A stretch of 64,000 bases of DNA from Variovorax sp. PAMC28562 (GCF_014303735.1 NZ_CP060296.1:3803501-3867500), one strand, 5' to 3'; shown: positions 1 to 9,324, numbered from the stretch's first letter. A program made the numbers and translations. Notes: generated by a model not told the origin, from the letters alone.

Positions 1-769
1 GCACCCAGGTGCCGTAGGTGCTGACATCGACCAGCACGCAACTGCCCTGCCGCGCCTCGATGCGCGCATGCAGCCGCGAGACGCGCGGGTCGTTGACGAC
101 GAACTGCGCATCGTCGACACGTCCCAAATGAATCGGCAACTCCGCTGCACGGAACATCGAGCGCACGTCGAGCCAGGCCAGCTCGATCTGGCCGAAGGTC
201 GAGTCGGGCGCCTTTTGCGGCGCCAGCGATGCCGGCATCGTCAGGAACTCCGAAACCTCTTCCTGCCAGTCGACGCGATGGACGATCGCCATCTCGTTGC
301 GGCCGCGAATGTTGATGGGGCCCAGATTGCGATGTCGAACGCTGCCGTCGTGCAGCTGCTCGATCACCGAATCGGTCGCCCATATCTGGCCCGGGCCAGC
401 CAGGTCGCTCAGGCGCGAAGCGAGGTTGACGGCATCGCCGTAGCAATCACCGTCGACCTCGACGATTTCTCCGCTCGCCACGCCGATCTGCAGGTCCATG
501 CGCAACGGCACCGGCCAGACTGACAACCGCTTCTGGTGATTGCGCTGCATCTCCAGCACGGCCGCAGTGGCAGCCGGCCCGCTCTGAAATGTCGCGAAGA
601 CGCCATCGCCTAACGATTTGACGACGCGCCCGCCGTGGGATTCGCAAACGCCGCCGATCCACTGAATCAATCGCGTGACAGTTTCCGTCGCTCGCGCGTT
701 TCCCATGGCCTCGAAGACCCGCGTGCTTCCGGTCAGGTCCGCAAAGACGACGGTGGTTTGAATGCCCAT
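1..769 (-). CDS. Class III adenylate/guanylate cyclase with FHA-like C-terminus (partial)
   Basis: The start codon is ATG at 769 and the reading frame runs off the left edge, so about 256 residues are visible. The first 170 residues are a class III nucleotide cyclase catalytic domain: VVFADLTGST carries the first metal-binding Asp, GDGVFATF the second, and a GDAVNLASRL stretch follows. The visible end (FVVNDPRVSRLHARIE, then STYGTWV) resembles a forkhead-associated phosphopeptide-binding domain. No transmembrane segment is seen, so it is probably cytoplasmic. The cyclase call is strong. The FHA call is good but incomplete because of the edge. Product (cAMP or cGMP) and signal input are unknown. 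Confidence 0.85.
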   Translation of the reverse strand, partial: MGIQTTVVFADLTGSTRVFEAMGNARATETVTRLIQWIGGVCESHGGRVVKSLGDGVFATFQSGPAATAAVLEMQRNHQKRLSVWPVPLRMDLQIGVASGEIVEVDGDCYGDAVNLASRLSDLAGPGQIWATDSVIEQLHDGSVRHRNLGPINIRGRNEMAIVHRVDWQEEVSEFLTMPASLAPQKAPDSTFGQIELAWLDVRSMFRAAELPIHLGRVDDAQFVVNDPRVSRLHARIEARQGSCVLVDVSTYGTWV

Positions 770-1132
770 TTTGTGAATTTTTTGGTAGCGAGAGCTGTTT
801 GATTATGGCAAAGCATTCGTTTCTAGGCGTTGGCGATTGGCGACGTGCACGCTCGATGCAGTCACCAATCGTTTTGCGCTCTCCAACGTCCATGTGCGTC
901 TGACGTACGAGAACCGGTGCGCGGCTGGATTCAACAGGGTGTTTTATCAGCCCTCATCGGATCCCTGATTACCCAAAAACTAAAACTAATGTATCAACTC
1001 TTGGGAAAGCGCTTGAACAGTTTCGTGAAGTATGTTGTTTTTAATGATGAAAAAGTGTGTCCGGGCTTGTGCCACCGCTTGACGCCCATTAACGTACGTT
1101 CATTAAGTCTCCAGGCAAATAGCTCCCGCGTC
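770..1132. other. Gene-free spacer, locally AT-rich
   Basis: This 363-base gap separates the cyclase start from a small plus-strand gene. The stretch near 965-1060 is clearly richer in A and T than its surroundings. A 10-base palindrome (aacgtacgtt) sits at 1091-1100. Apart from a weak promoter candidate at 1079-1107, I see no gene or RNA here. Confidence 0.5.
1079..1107 (+). promoter_or_regulatory. Weak sigma-70 promoter candidate
   Basis: TTGACG (1079-1084) and ATTAAG (1102-1107) are separated by 17 bases, upstream of the small gene starting at 1133. The -10 match is only three of six, and the 10-base palindrome lies in the spacer. This is a pattern match only. Confidence 0.25.
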
Positions 1133-1465
1133 ATGGTTTCCCCAAGCAGCTTCTTTCGACTTCTGTCCTTCCCCGGCATTGGCTGGAGCCGCTCTGCCGA
1201 CCGCAAGACAGGGCGAATTCGCACGGCGATGTTGTCACTGTTGCAGGTGCACACCGGCCAGAACGTCCAGCGCCTGATGCAACGTGTGCGCTTTGCCGAA
1301 GACGTGGAAGCCCTCTGGTATCTCCGGCAAGACTTGTTGGCCGCAATCAGCGAAGTCGATGGCGAGCTGGAAGCGCGCCGTCAAGTCAAGCAGATCAACG
1401 GCATGTTCAAAGGCGGGTTGCCCAACACCATGGGCCCGCGCATTCACCAGCGTTTCCCTGTCTGA
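1133..1465 (+). CDS. Hypothetical protein, 110 aa
   Basis: A 110-residue protein that I do not recognise as a named family. The middle (TGQNVQRLMQRVRFAEDVEALWYLRQDLL) and the end (KQINGMFKGGLPNTMGPRIH, then RFPV) read like a soluble alpha-helical protein and resemble small uncharacterised Comamonadaceae proteins as I remember them. ATG at 1133 is taken as start, but there is no good ribosome-binding site, and ATG at 1211 is an alternative. The opposite strand is also open over 1235-1486, which lowers confidence. No signal peptide or membrane segment is evident. Confidence 0.5.
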   Translation: MVSPSSFFRLLSFPGIGWSRSADRKTGRIRTAMLSLLQVHTGQNVQRLMQRVRFAEDVEALWYLRQDLLAAISEVDGELEARRQVKQINGMFKGGLPNTMGPRIHQRFPV

Positions 1466-1512
1466 ACAAGTTTTCGGTCTGAGCAACTCAGATCGAGGCT
1501 AACCTCTTCAGG

Positions 1513-2460
1513 TCAATGAGCGTGGTCATGGTGATGCCGATGACCCCACACCAAAAATACATCCCTCCCGTCGGCCGCCATTTCGACTTTGGCGCCCACC
1601 GGCAACATCACTTTGGTCGGCACATGGCCGAACGGTAGCCCCGTCAACACTGGAATCTTCAGCAAGCCACGCAGTCGCGTCACCACGGCCTGCAGGTCGA
1701 AGCCGCGGTCGTAACCGGGGATCTTGCGCATGCCGGTGAACTGACCCAGCACGATCGCCTTTTGACGCGCCAGCACGCCCGCATGACGCAACTGGTCGAG
1801 CATGCGTTCGATGCGATAAGGATGCTCGTTCACGTCTTCGACGAACAGCACGCCCTTGTCGACCGCCGGAAAATACGGCGTGCCGAGCAGGCTGGTCAGC
1901 ACGCACAGGTTGCCGCCCCACAACGTGGCACCGTGAATGCTCTTCAACGGCGACGCCATGGCGGCCGCGTCGCGCACCGGAACGCGCCAGCCCGTTCCCT
2001 CGCCCTGCCCGCTCGTGAAGTCGCCGAAGCAGTCTTCCATGATGTCGTCCGCGCCTTCTTCAGCACCGAAGTCTTCGCCCACCGCCGGGCCGGCCCAGGT
2101 CACAGCGCCGGTCTTTGCGAACAGTGCACTCTGCAGCGCGGTGAAGTCACTCAGGCCGACGAACTCGGTACCGTGCTCGATCGCTCTGGCAATGGCCTTG
2201 TACGGAATCGCGTCGAGGATGCGCGTCAGGCCGTAGCCACCGCGTGCGATGAGCGCCACGTCGGCGTGGCTTGCGGCAGCACGCGAGATGGCGGCGAGCC
2301 GCACGGCGTCGTCGCCGGCGAAACGCTGGTGCACGCTGAGCGCCGCTTCGTCGATTTCGACTTCGTAGCCCAGTGTCTTGAGCCGTGCGACGCCGCGTTT
2401 GAAAGCGGCGCGGTCGCGCACCGCACTGGCGGGGGAATAGATGTAGATGTGTTTTGTCAC
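1513..2460 (-). CDS. ldcA: LD-carboxypeptidase (muramoyltetrapeptide carboxypeptidase, S66 family)
   Basis: A 315-residue cytoplasmic serine peptidase expected to remove the terminal D-Ala from murein tetrapeptides during cell-wall recycling. It has the family's YSPAS start, RGGYGLTR near residue 74, the nucleophile in GLSDFT (Ser104), a VEDVNEHPYRIERML Glu segment, and a late His in HVPTKVMLP. The start is GTG at 2460, overlapping the TGA of the upstream tadA fusion as GTGA, so the two are probably translationally coupled. An in-frame ATG farther upstream would lie inside tadA and is rejected. Length fits the family. Confidence 0.9.
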   Translation of the reverse strand: MTKHIYIYSPASAVRDRAAFKRGVARLKTLGYEVEIDEAALSVHQRFAGDDAVRLAAISRAAASHADVALIARGGYGLTRILDAIPYKAIARAIEHGTEFVGLSDFTALQSALFAKTGAVTWAGPAVGEDFGAEEGADDIMEDCFGDFTSGQGEGTGWRVPVRDAAAMASPLKSIHGATLWGGNLCVLTSLLGTPYFPAVDKGVLFVEDVNEHPYRIERMLDQLRHAGVLARQKAIVLGQFTGMRKIPGYDRGFDLQAVVTRLRGLLKIPVLTGLPFGHVPTKVMLPVGAKVEMAADGRDVFLVWGHRHHHDHAH

Positions 2461-3527
2461 TCGCGGAAGTATCCCATCGCGTCTTCTATCAATTGGAGCG
2501 CCTGCGAAGGGCTCGGGCCGGAGGTTGCCGCGGCTGGCGCGAGCGCCCGCAATGCCGCTTCGTGGCCACGATCGGGGAACGGCGCACGCCAAGCGTGCGC
2601 TACGGCCTCGCCACCTTCAGGCGCGGTGAGCACACCCACGAACTGGCGTGGCGCTGCCGCCGACAACAGCGTCGCAAGGTCGGTCGCTGCCGCGCTGTGC
2701 ACGAGCACCATCGGACCCGCCTGCAAACGATCCAGCCATTCAATCAGCACGTCGCGATGCCAGTCGAGCCGATGCACGACCTCGCGCTTGGGCTTGTCGC
2801 TCATGCCGAAGCCGATGAGGTCGGGCGCCAGCATGCGTGGGCCGGACATGGCAAGGAGGTGCCTGAACAAGTAGCTCCACTCTCCGGGGCCGTGCAGGCA
2901 CAGCAGCGTGGGTTTGGGGCTCGCAGGTGCCGTGTCGACGTAATGCATGCGCCAGTCACGCAAGCTCGGGAGGTCGTCGATCCAGCGAGACGTGAAGGGG
3001 TAGTCAGTCAGGCCGGTAAAGCGCTCTGGCGGGGTGCGCAGCGCATCGTCGCTCAGCGGTTGGATGCTCTCGCGCGCGGCATCACGGCGCTGGCGAAAAA
3101 AGCGCTGAAGCAACTCGCTGCACTGCGCTTCGAGCACGCCGCCTACGACGCGCGTTCGGTGGTTCAAGCGTGGCTCGGCAAAGAGATCGACGACCGATCC
3201 GGCAGCGCCCGTCTTGATGTCGGCCGCGCCGAACACGACACGCGCCAGCCGCGCATGAAGCATCGCGCCCGCGCACATCGCGCAGGGCTCGAGCGTGACG
3301 AAAAGCTCGCAGCCATCGAGCCGATAGTTGCCGAGTGCCGTTGCGCCGGCACGAAGTGCGTTGATCTCTGCGTGCGCGCTCGGATCGTGCTGCGCCACCG
3401 GCGTATTGCGGCCTTTGGCGACCAGCAAGCCGTCTTTCACGAGCACGGCACCCACGGGCACTTCGCCCGCATCGGCGGCGGCTTGCGCTTCGCTCAATGC
3501 GAGCGCCATCCAATCCTTGTCTGTCAT
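2457..3527 (-). CDS. tadA: tRNA-specific adenosine deaminase TadA fused to a truncated alpha/beta-hydrolase
   Basis: The N-terminal 150 residues are TadA, which converts A34 to inosine in the tRNA-Arg(ACG) anticodon. HAE at 52-54 and PCAMC at 81-85 are the zinc and catalytic residues. Residues about 165-356 resemble haloalkane dehalogenase-type hydrolases (LHGPGEWSYLFR, then APDLIGFGMSDKP, then APFPDRGHEAALRA). The nucleophile elbow reads HSAAA where dehalogenases have HDWGG, and the chain ends before the region that normally carries the catalytic His. The hydrolase part is therefore probably not a normal enzyme. Start ATG at 3527; the stop overlaps ldcA. Confidence 0.88.
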   Translation of the reverse strand: MTDKDWMALALSEAQAAADAGEVPVGAVLVKDGLLVAKGRNTPVAQHDPSAHAEINALRAGATALGNYRLDGCELFVTLEPCAMCAGAMLHARLARVVFGAADIKTGAAGSVVDLFAEPRLNHRTRVVGGVLEAQCSELLQRFFRQRRDAARESIQPLSDDALRTPPERFTGLTDYPFTSRWIDDLPSLRDWRMHYVDTAPASPKPTLLCLHGPGEWSYLFRHLLAMSGPRMLAPDLIGFGMSDKPKREVVHRLDWHRDVLIEWLDRLQAGPMVLVHSAAATDLATLLSAAAPRQFVGVLTAPEGGEAVAHAWRAPFPDRGHEAALRALAPAAATSGPSPSQALQLIEDAMGYFRE

Positions 3528-3582
3528 CGGTCGCCGGTGCCTGAGCGGATGTCGCAGACGTGATCGGTCCTTCGCAGGGCTT

Positions 3583-3831
3583 TCAATTGTCCTCAGGCAT
3601 CTTGCGCTGCGGCTGCATCGCCGCATCGATCGCCTGCTTGTACTGCTGCTGCATTTGCTGACTCTGCTCGCGTGCGTTGGTCGGCGCTGTACCAGCGGCG
3701 GGCGCTGGCGCACCGGGTATGGAGGTTGTAGCTGGCAAGGTCGGCGCAGCGATCGGCGCGAGCTGCTTCTTCGCCAGCAGGCCGACGATCACGAGGGCCA
3801 CCAGCAAACCGACCAATCCGAAAATGCGCAT
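3583..3831 (-). CDS. Small single-pass membrane protein, 82 aa
   Basis: An 82-residue protein with one N-terminal hydrophobic helix (residues 3-20) followed by KK. Then comes a Pro/Ala-rich linker and a Gln-rich tail (QQMQQQYKQAIDAAMQPQRK) that could form a short helix. The topology suggests an anchored protein with its tail in the periplasm or a signal-anchor. It lies upstream of tadA on the same strand, 55 bases away, and may share its transcript. Function is unknown. Confidence 0.7.
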   Translation of the reverse strand: MRIFGLVGLLVALVIVGLLAKKQLAPIAAPTLPATTSIPGAPAPAAGTAPTNAREQSQQMQQQYKQAIDAAMQPQRKMPEDN

Positions 3832-3870
3832 GTCAGATTCCTTGTCTGTCGCTTATGTCTGTCGCTCATC

Positions 3871-4503
3871 TCACGCAGCTGCGGTCGTGTTCATGCCCAG
3901 CCGCACCATCCACTCAGCCAGTGCCTGCTCGTCCGGCGACCCTGTAGAAAAGCGCGAATACATATCGGCATGCGCTTCGCGCCGGTGCTGATTGAGCTTC
4001 AGCTTGCACTGCAGGTCGGTCACCCGCAGCGTGAAGCCGACGATGCCGATCAGCATCTTCTGCTGAAAGTCTTCGCCAAGATCGCGCCACTGTTGTGCAT
4101 AGGCCGGCTCATGCTCGGCGATGAGCTTTTTCAGCAGCTCGTCCTTGGCGGCTGGCTCGGTCACCAGTGCCGACTCGACCTTGCAGTGCACCGCGAGGTA
4201 ATTCCAGGTCGGCACACGGGCCAGGTCCGGATAGACCGCAGGCGACATGTAGGCATGCGGCCCGAGAAATGTCACGACGGCTTTGGGTCGGGCTTCGAGG
4301 TAGCGCCAGTGCCGATTCGGCTTTGCGCAGTGCCCGAGCAAGACGATCGTGCCGTCTTCGTGTTGCTCCGCGACCAGCGGCAGATGCGAGACGAAAGGCA
4401 GCCCATCGTCGTCGTTCGAGATCAGGCTGGCGAACGCGTTGGCACGCATCAGCTCGATCGCGATCGCGGGGTCCTTGGAATTGAATTGGGGCGGCAGGTA
4501 CAT
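3871..4503 (-). CDS. FMN-binding negative transcriptional regulator family (PaiB-like)
   Basis: A 210-residue protein that matches the PaiB/FMN-binding split-barrel family from the first residue (MYLPPQF, then FASLISNDDDGLPFVSHLPLV). PVWNY-type positions appear as ARVPTWNYLAVHC, and the C-terminus has the family's LIGIVGFTLRV. Members bind flavin. The Bacillus member represses sporulation and protease genes, but in proteobacteria the role is mostly unproven. Start ATG at 4503. It stands between the guaA terminus and the small membrane protein. Confidence 0.85.
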   Translation of the reverse strand: MYLPPQFNSKDPAIAIELMRANAFASLISNDDDGLPFVSHLPLVAEQHEDGTIVLLGHCAKPNRHWRYLEARPKAVVTFLGPHAYMSPAVYPDLARVPTWNYLAVHCKVESALVTEPAAKDELLKKLIAEHEPAYAQQWRDLGEDFQQKMLIGIVGFTLRVTDLQCKLKLNQHRREAHADMYSRFSTGSPDEQALAEWMVRLGMNTTAAA

Positions 4504-4670
4504 GGAGCGTCTCGGGGCGAGCGATGGTACGAATTGTCCGCGAGGCAGCTTCGTTTGCGTGGCGGCGCATGCACCAGGTTACGGAAGTTGAGGCGCCATT
4601 TCAGCAAGAGCAAGAACGCTGATGGCGAGAACTGCCCTATGGGCGCACTGAGCTGCCCAAAAGAGCACCC

Positions 4671-6308
4671 TCACTCCCACTCGATCGTCGCAGGCGGCTT
4701 CGAACTCACGTCGTAAGTCACGCGATTGATCCCGCGCACCTCGTTGATGATTCGCCCCGACACCGTCTTCAACAGCGCGTACGGCAGCTCGGCCCAATCC
4801 GCAGTCATGAAGTCGCTCGTCTGCACCGCGCGCAGCGCGACGACGTAGTCATACGTACGGCCATCGCCCATCACGCCCACACTCTTCACCGGCAGGAAGA
4901 CGACGAACGCCTGGCTCGTGAGGTCGTACCAGCTCTTGCCGCTGGCCGGGTCGATGAAGTTGCGCAGCTCCTCGATGAAGATCGCGTCCGCACTGCGCAG
5001 CAAGTCGGCGTATTCCCTTTTGACTTCGCCGAGGATGCGTACGCCCAGGCCGGGGCCGGGGAACGGGTGGCGGTACACCATTGCGGGTGGCAGGCCAAGC
5101 GCCACGCCAAGTTCGCGCACCTCGTCCTTGAAAAGATCGCGCAACGGCTCGAGCAGCTTCAGGCCCAGTTGCTCCGGCAGGCCACCGACGTTGTGATGGC
5201 TCTTGATCGTCACGGCCTTCTTCTTGCCGGTCGACGACTTGGCACCGCCGGACTCGATGACGTCCGGATAGATGGTGCCTTGTGCCAGCCACTTGGCACC
5301 CTTGGCGCCCGCGCTGGTCAGCTTGGCAGCTTCCTGCTTGAACACGGTCACGAACTCGCCGCCGATGATCTTGCGCTTGGCTTCCGGGTCGCTCACCCCT
5401 CCGAGCTTGCCGAGGAACAGCTCGCTGGCATCGACGCGAATCACTTTCGCTTGCAGCTTGCCGACGAACATCTCCATGACGAGGTCGCCCTCGTTCAAGC
5501 GCAGCAAGCCGTGATCGACGAAGACGCAAGTCAGCTGGTCGCCGATGGCCCGATGGATCAACGCGGCAGCAACGGATGAATCCACGCCGCCCGACAGACC
5601 GAGGATGACTTCTTCGTCGCCGACTTGCTCACGGATCTTCGCAACCGCCTCGGCCACGTGATCTCGCATGACCCAATCGGGCTTGGAGCGGCAGATGTCG
5701 AGCACGAAGCGCTGCAGGATCGCTGTGCCCTGCTGCGTGTGCGTGACTTCGGGATGGAACTGCACGCCATAGAAATGCCGCTCTTCGTCGGCCATGCCGG
5801 CAATCGGGCAGCTTTCGGTCGATGCCATCAGCTTGAAGCCGGGCGGCAGCTCGGTAACCTTGTCGCCATGGCTCATCCACACGTTGAGCATGCCAAAACC
5901 TTCGTCGGTCTTGAAGTCGGCAATCTCGCTCAACAGATCGGTATGACCGCGTGCACGAACGGCCGCTGCGCCGAACTCGCGCTTATGGCCGCCCTCGACC
6001 TTGCCGCCGAGCTGGTGCGCCATGGTTTGCATGCCGTAGCAGATGCCGAGCACCGGCACGCCGAGTTCGAACACCGCCTGCGGTGCCTTGTCGGTCGTGT
6101 CTTCGTACACGCTGGCATGGCTGCCGGAGAGGATCACGCCCTTGAGCGACCCATCCTTCGCGTAGTTGCGAAGCCACTCGTTACTGACGTCGCACGGGTG
6201 CACTTCACTCAGCACATGGGCTTCGCGCACGCGGCGCGCAATCAGCTGGGTGACCTGCGAGCCGAAATCGAGAATCAGGATCTTGTCGTGTTGCATGGTG
6301 TCGGTCAC
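4671..6308 (-). CDS. guaA: GMP synthase (glutamine-hydrolysing)
   Basis: A 545-residue cytoplasmic enzyme converting XMP to GMP with ATP and glutamine, the last step of GMP synthesis. Residues 1-210 are a class I glutamine amidotransferase with Cys90 in [12 protein letters not shown] and the His-Glu pair in FHPEVTHT. An ATP pyrophosphatase domain follows with [13 protein letters not shown], and then the dimerisation domain ending TIEWE. The start ATG at 6308 overlaps the guaB stop (ATGA), giving a coupled guaB-guaA operon. ATG at 6296 is an alternative start. Length is slightly above the usual 525 because of a Lys-rich insert near [16 protein letters not shown]. Confidence 0.97.
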   Translation of the reverse strand: MTDTMQHDKILILDFGSQVTQLIARRVREAHVLSEVHPCDVSNEWLRNYAKDGSLKGVILSGSHASVYEDTTDKAPQAVFELGVPVLGICYGMQTMAHQLGGKVEGGHKREFGAAAVRARGHTDLLSEIADFKTDEGFGMLNVWMSHGDKVTELPPGFKLMASTESCPIAGMADEERHFYGVQFHPEVTHTQQGTAILQRFVLDICRSKPDWVMRDHVAEAVAKIREQVGDEEVILGLSGGVDSSVAAALIHRAIGDQLTCVFVDHGLLRLNEGDLVMEMFVGKLQAKVIRVDASELFLGKLGGVSDPEAKRKIIGGEFVTVFKQEAAKLTSAGAKGAKWLAQGTIYPDVIESGGAKSSTGKKKAVTIKSHHNVGGLPEQLGLKLLEPLRDLFKDEVRELGVALGLPPAMVYRHPFPGPGLGVRILGEVKREYADLLRSADAIFIEELRNFIDPASGKSWYDLTSQAFVVFLPVKSVGVMGDGRTYDYVVALRAVQTSDFMTADWAELPYALLKTVSGRIINEVRGINRVTYDVSSKPPATIEWE

Positions 6309-7774
6309 TCGGCCCGGTAGTTGGGCGCTTCTTTGGTGATCTGCACGTCGTGCACATGACTCTCGCGGATGCCGGCGGTCGTGATCTCGACGAACTCAGC
6401 CCTGTTCTGCATATCTTCGATCGTCGCGCAGCCGCAGTAGCCCATGCTGGCCCGCACGCCACCGGCCATCTGGTAGACGATCGAGACGATCGATCCCTTG
6501 TACGGCACGCGGCCTTCAACGCCTTCGGGCACGAGCTTGTCGGTGTTGGGGTTGCCGGTCGTCGATTCTTGGAAGTAGCGATCGGCACTGCCCTGCTGCA
6601 TCGCGCCGATGCTTCCCATGCCGCGGTAGCTTTTGTAGCTGCGACCCTGGTACAGCACGATCTCGCCCGGCGCCTCTTCGGTGCCGGCGAACATGCTGCC
6701 CATCATCACGGTGCTGGCGCCGGCTGCGATGGCCTTGGCGATATCGCCCGAATAGCGCACGCCGCCGTCGGAAATCAGCGGAACGCCGGTGCCTTGTAAG
6801 GCGGTGGCGACGCTGTCGACCGCCATGATCTGCGGTACCCCAACGCCGGCCACGATGCGCGTGGTGCAGATCGAGCCCGGGCCGATACCGACCTTGACCG
6901 CATCGGCGCCCACGTCGGCCAGCGCGCGTGCCGCGTCGCCGGTCGCGATGTTCCCGCCGATCACGTCGATCTGTGGATAGTTCTTCTTGACCCAGCGCAC
7001 GCGCGAGATCACGCCAGCGCTGTGGCCGTGCGCGGTGTCCACCACGATGACGTCGACACCCGCAGCCACCAGAGCTTCCACGCGCTCCTCGGTGCCGTCG
7101 CCGACGCCGACGGCTGCACCGACGCGCAGACGCCCGGAGGCGTCACGCGCTGCGTTGGGGAAGCTGGTCTGCTTGGTGATGTCCTTGACAGTGATCAGGC
7201 CCTTGAGTTCCCAATCGCTGTTGATGACCAGCAATCGCTCGAGCTTGTACTTGTTGAGCAACGCCTTGGCGTCCGCAAGTGTCGTGCCGTCGGGGACGGT
7301 GATGAGCTTGTCGCGCTGCGTCATGATCTCGCTCACCGGCACGTCGTAGCGCGTCTCGAAGCGCAAGTCGCGGCCGGTCACGATGCCGACGACCTTGCCG
7401 CCGTCGATCACCGGGAAGCCGGAGATGCCGAGCTGGTCGGACAGTGCCATCACCTGCCGCACCGAATGCGTCGGCGTGATCACCACCGGGTCGCGCAGCA
7501 CGCCGGATTCGTAGCGCTTCACGCGAGCCACCTCGGCGGCCTGCTGCTGCGCCGTCAGGTTCTTGTGGACGATGCCGATGCCGCCTTCCTGGGCGATCGC
7601 GATGGCGAGGCGTGCTTCGGTCACGGTGTCCATCGCCGCTGAAACGAGCGGCAGATTCAACGTGATGTTGCGGGAAAGTCGGGTGGCGAGGGAGGTGTCC
7701 TTGGGCAGGACCTGGGAGAACGCTGGCACCAACAACACATCGTCGAAGGTCAGCGCTTTGCCGAGAAGGCGCAT
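6305..7774 (-). CDS. guaB: Inosine-5'-monophosphate dehydrogenase
   Basis: A 489-residue cytoplasmic enzyme that oxidises IMP to XMP with NAD+, the committed step to guanine nucleotides. The (beta/alpha)8 barrel is interrupted by a CBS-domain pair at about residues 93-205 (DPVVITP, then [14 protein letters not shown]). The catalytic Cys loop is GPGSICTTR near residue 305, and the flap region [10 protein letters not shown] is present. It is first in the guaBA operon. The leader upstream carries a striking 12-base tandem repeat and a palindrome. Confidence 0.97.
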   Translation of the reverse strand: MRLLGKALTFDDVLLVPAFSQVLPKDTSLATRLSRNITLNLPLVSAAMDTVTEARLAIAIAQEGGIGIVHKNLTAQQQAAEVARVKRYESGVLRDPVVITPTHSVRQVMALSDQLGISGFPVIDGGKVVGIVTGRDLRFETRYDVPVSEIMTQRDKLITVPDGTTLADAKALLNKYKLERLLVINSDWELKGLITVKDITKQTSFPNAARDASGRLRVGAAVGVGDGTEERVEALVAAGVDVIVVDTAHGHSAGVISRVRWVKKNYPQIDVIGGNIATGDAARALADVGADAVKVGIGPGSICTTRIVAGVGVPQIMAVDSVATALQGTGVPLISDGGVRYSGDIAKAIAAGASTVMMGSMFAGTEEAPGEIVLYQGRSYKSYRGMGSIGAMQQGSADRYFQESTTGNPNTDKLVPEGVEGRVPYKGSIVSIVYQMAGGVRASMGYCGCATIEDMQNRAEFVEITTAGIRESHVHDVQITKEAPNYRAE

Positions 7775-7820
7775 GGGGAAGGCTCCAAAAGACGGATTGT
7801 AGCGATGACCCCGTACTTAC

Positions 7821-7856
7821 CCGGACCGAAAGCCGGACCAAGGGCCGGACGGAGGG
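7821..7856. repeat. Three tandem imperfect 12-base repeats
   Basis: CCGGACCGAAAG, CCGGACCAAGGG and CCGGACGGAGGG follow each other without gaps. All three share the core CCGGAC. They lie in the 193-base region between the divergent guaB and DUF4124 genes and directly abut a palindrome. The 12-base phase could hold protein copies roughly one helix turn apart. Function is inferred only. Confidence 0.8.
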
Positions 7857-7879
7857 AAATGTGGCGCCGCGCCACATTT
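7857..7879. promoter_or_regulatory. Perfect inverted repeat upstream of guaB and DUF4124
   Basis: AAATGTGGCG and CGCCACATTT are perfect 10-base arms around a 3-base spacer. It could be a protein operator for guaB or its divergent neighbour, or an RNA hairpin in the leader. There is no T-run on either side to make it a classical terminator. Confidence 0.55.
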
Positions 7880-7967
7880 GAGGCGAACTGTGGCTGTTTC
7901 CCCGCGATCCCCTCAAATCAGCCACGTCAAAACGTTGCAAAAGGTAAGGGAGCGCTAAACTGCCGCC

Positions 7968-8504
7968 ATGAGATTCGTCCACTTGAATTCGCTCGTCCTT
8001 GCATTGGTCTGCGCCGTGCCGACGGTCGCAAGCGCGCAATGGCAATGGATCGACAGCGCGGGCAAGAAGGTTTTCAGCGACCAGTCGCCGCCGCCTGATA
8101 TTCCGGAAAAGAACATCGTGCGCCGCCCGGGCGGAGGCAGTCCGCGGGTGACCTTCCCGCAAGGGACCCCTTCGGCCGCTCCCGATGCAGCGGAACCGGG
8201 CACGGCGCCTGCGCCAGCCACGGCTGCGAGTGGCGCTCGGCCATCCGGTGTCGACAAGGAACTCGAAGAAAAAGCGAAGAAGGCGGAAGAAGCCGAAAAG
8301 GCCAAGCGCGCAGCAGAGCTTCAGAAGGTCGCGCAGGCAAAAGCCGAAAACTGCAATCGCGCAAGGCAGAGCAAGGCCACCTTCGACAGCGGCATTCGTG
8401 TAGCGCGCCTGAACGCCCAGGGCGAACGCGAAATCATCGACGACAAGGCGCGTGCCGAAGAGCAGCAGCGCTTGCAGACGGTCATTGCCAGCGACTGCAA
8501 ATAA
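7968..8504 (+). CDS. DUF4124 domain-containing exported protein
   Basis: A 178-residue protein with a Sec signal peptide (residues 1-23, cut after VASA). A short DUF4124 domain follows directly (QWQWIDSAGKKVFSDQSPP). The rest is a Pro/Ala linker and a Lys/Glu/Ala-rich helix (about 85-125) that is likely coiled coil. DUF4124 proteins are common exported proteins in betaproteobacteria without a settled role. It is divergent from guaB. Start ATG at 7968 gives a good signal peptide. Confidence 0.85.
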   Translation: MRFVHLNSLVLALVCAVPTVASAQWQWIDSAGKKVFSDQSPPPDIPEKNIVRRPGGGSPRVTFPQGTPSAAPDAAEPGTAPAPATAASGARPSGVDKELEEKAKKAEEAEKAKRAAELQKVAQAKAENCNRARQSKATFDSGIRVARLNAQGEREIIDDKARAEEQQRLQTVIASDCK

Positions 8505-8542
8505 GTTTGCACGCAGGCATCCGAGCAGGCTTGCAGCTCAAG

Positions 8543-8872
8543 TCAGTAGCCGTCCTTTCCACCGGGGCGACGGCTGGCAAACAACCCGGTCCCGCGCGCA
8601 CCCTGGCGTTGAAATCGCTCGCGTCGCGCCACCTTGGGATCCACCTTCAGTGGCCGGCACAGCTCGATCCGGTCGTACTCTGCCAGCACACGGTCCCATT
8701 CGCATACCCGGCCCCAGACGCCCACGGGCAAGGCAGCCCAATCGAGCGCAGGGAACGAGGCGACAAAGCGGCTGGCGATCAGAGCATCCCGCGCCGTCGC
8801 CCCGTTGGACAGCGTCACGGTCTCTTCAAAGATCTGCCGCGGCCCTGGCGAATAGACCAACGTGATCTGCAT
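8543..8872 (-). CDS. rnfH: RnfH family protein (UPF0125)
   Basis: A 109-residue protein with a ubiquitin-like beta-grasp fold expected from the family ([11 protein letters not shown], then [26 protein letters not shown], then [10 protein letters not shown]). Genes of this family normally sit directly after ratA, as here: rnfH starts only five bases after the ratA stop. Its biochemical role is not established. The Arg/Gly-rich tail is slightly long. Start ATG at 8872 is chosen because farther upstream positions lie inside ratA. Confidence 0.88.
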   Translation of the reverse strand: MQITLVYSPGPRQIFEETVTLSNGATARDALIASRFVASFPALDWAALPVGVWGRVCEWDRVLAEYDRIELCRPLKVDPKVARRERFQRQGARGTGLFASRRPGGKDGY

Positions 8873-8877
8873 GGGAT

Positions 8878-9324
8878 TCAGCTCTTGCCGTAAGCCTGCT
8901 CGGCGCGCTTGACGAACCCCTCGACCAGACTCGATGCAATCTTGTCGAATACGGGGCCGACCAACGCCTGCAGAGCGAAATTGCTGAAGCCATAGTTCAG
9001 GTTCAGTTCGACGCGGCAAGCCCGCTCGCCAGTCTCTCCCACCGGCGTGAACTTCCAGACACCATCGAGGTTCGAGAAGGGTCCGCTGACCAGCTTGAGT
9101 TGCACTTCGCGACCGGCGATCTGTGTGTTGCGCGTCGTAAAGCTCTGCCGGATTCCGCCGAACGAAAGTCCGACCTCAGCAGTCATTCCGCTTTCGTCTT
9201 GGTCAATCACGCTAGCCCGATTGCACCAAGGCAAAAACTCTGGGTACTTGGCAACATCGGTGACCAGGGCGTACATCTCCTCGGCGCTGTACCAGATGAG
9301 GACGGACTTTTGAACAGTTTTCAT
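8878..9324 (-). CDS. ratA: RatA-like / COQ10-type START (SRPBCC) protein
   Basis: A 148-residue START-fold protein. The opening [21 protein letters not shown] and the [15 protein letters not shown] motif are typical of the family that includes E. coli RatA and mitochondrial Coq10. The toxin name comes from a report of ribosome-subunit association in E. coli. Lipid or ubiquinone binding is the more general family property. Gene order ratA-rnfH with smpB divergent is the conserved arrangement. Start ATG at 9324 is set by homology; the frame stays open upstream but over the smpB start region. Confidence 0.9.
   Translation of the reverse strand: MKTVQKSVLIWYSAEEMYALVTDVAKYPEFLPWCNRASVIDQDESGMTAEVGLSFGGIRQSFTTRNTQIAGREVQLKLVSGPFSNLDGVWKFTPVGETGERACRVELNLNYGFSNFALQALVGPVFDKIASSLVEGFVKRAEQAYGKS

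Noticed and set aside
8878..9324. Calling this locus a toxin-antitoxin system (RatA/RnfH)
   Set aside because: The name is historical. The protein is a START-fold family member and the conserved neighbour RnfH is not an antitoxin of proven function.
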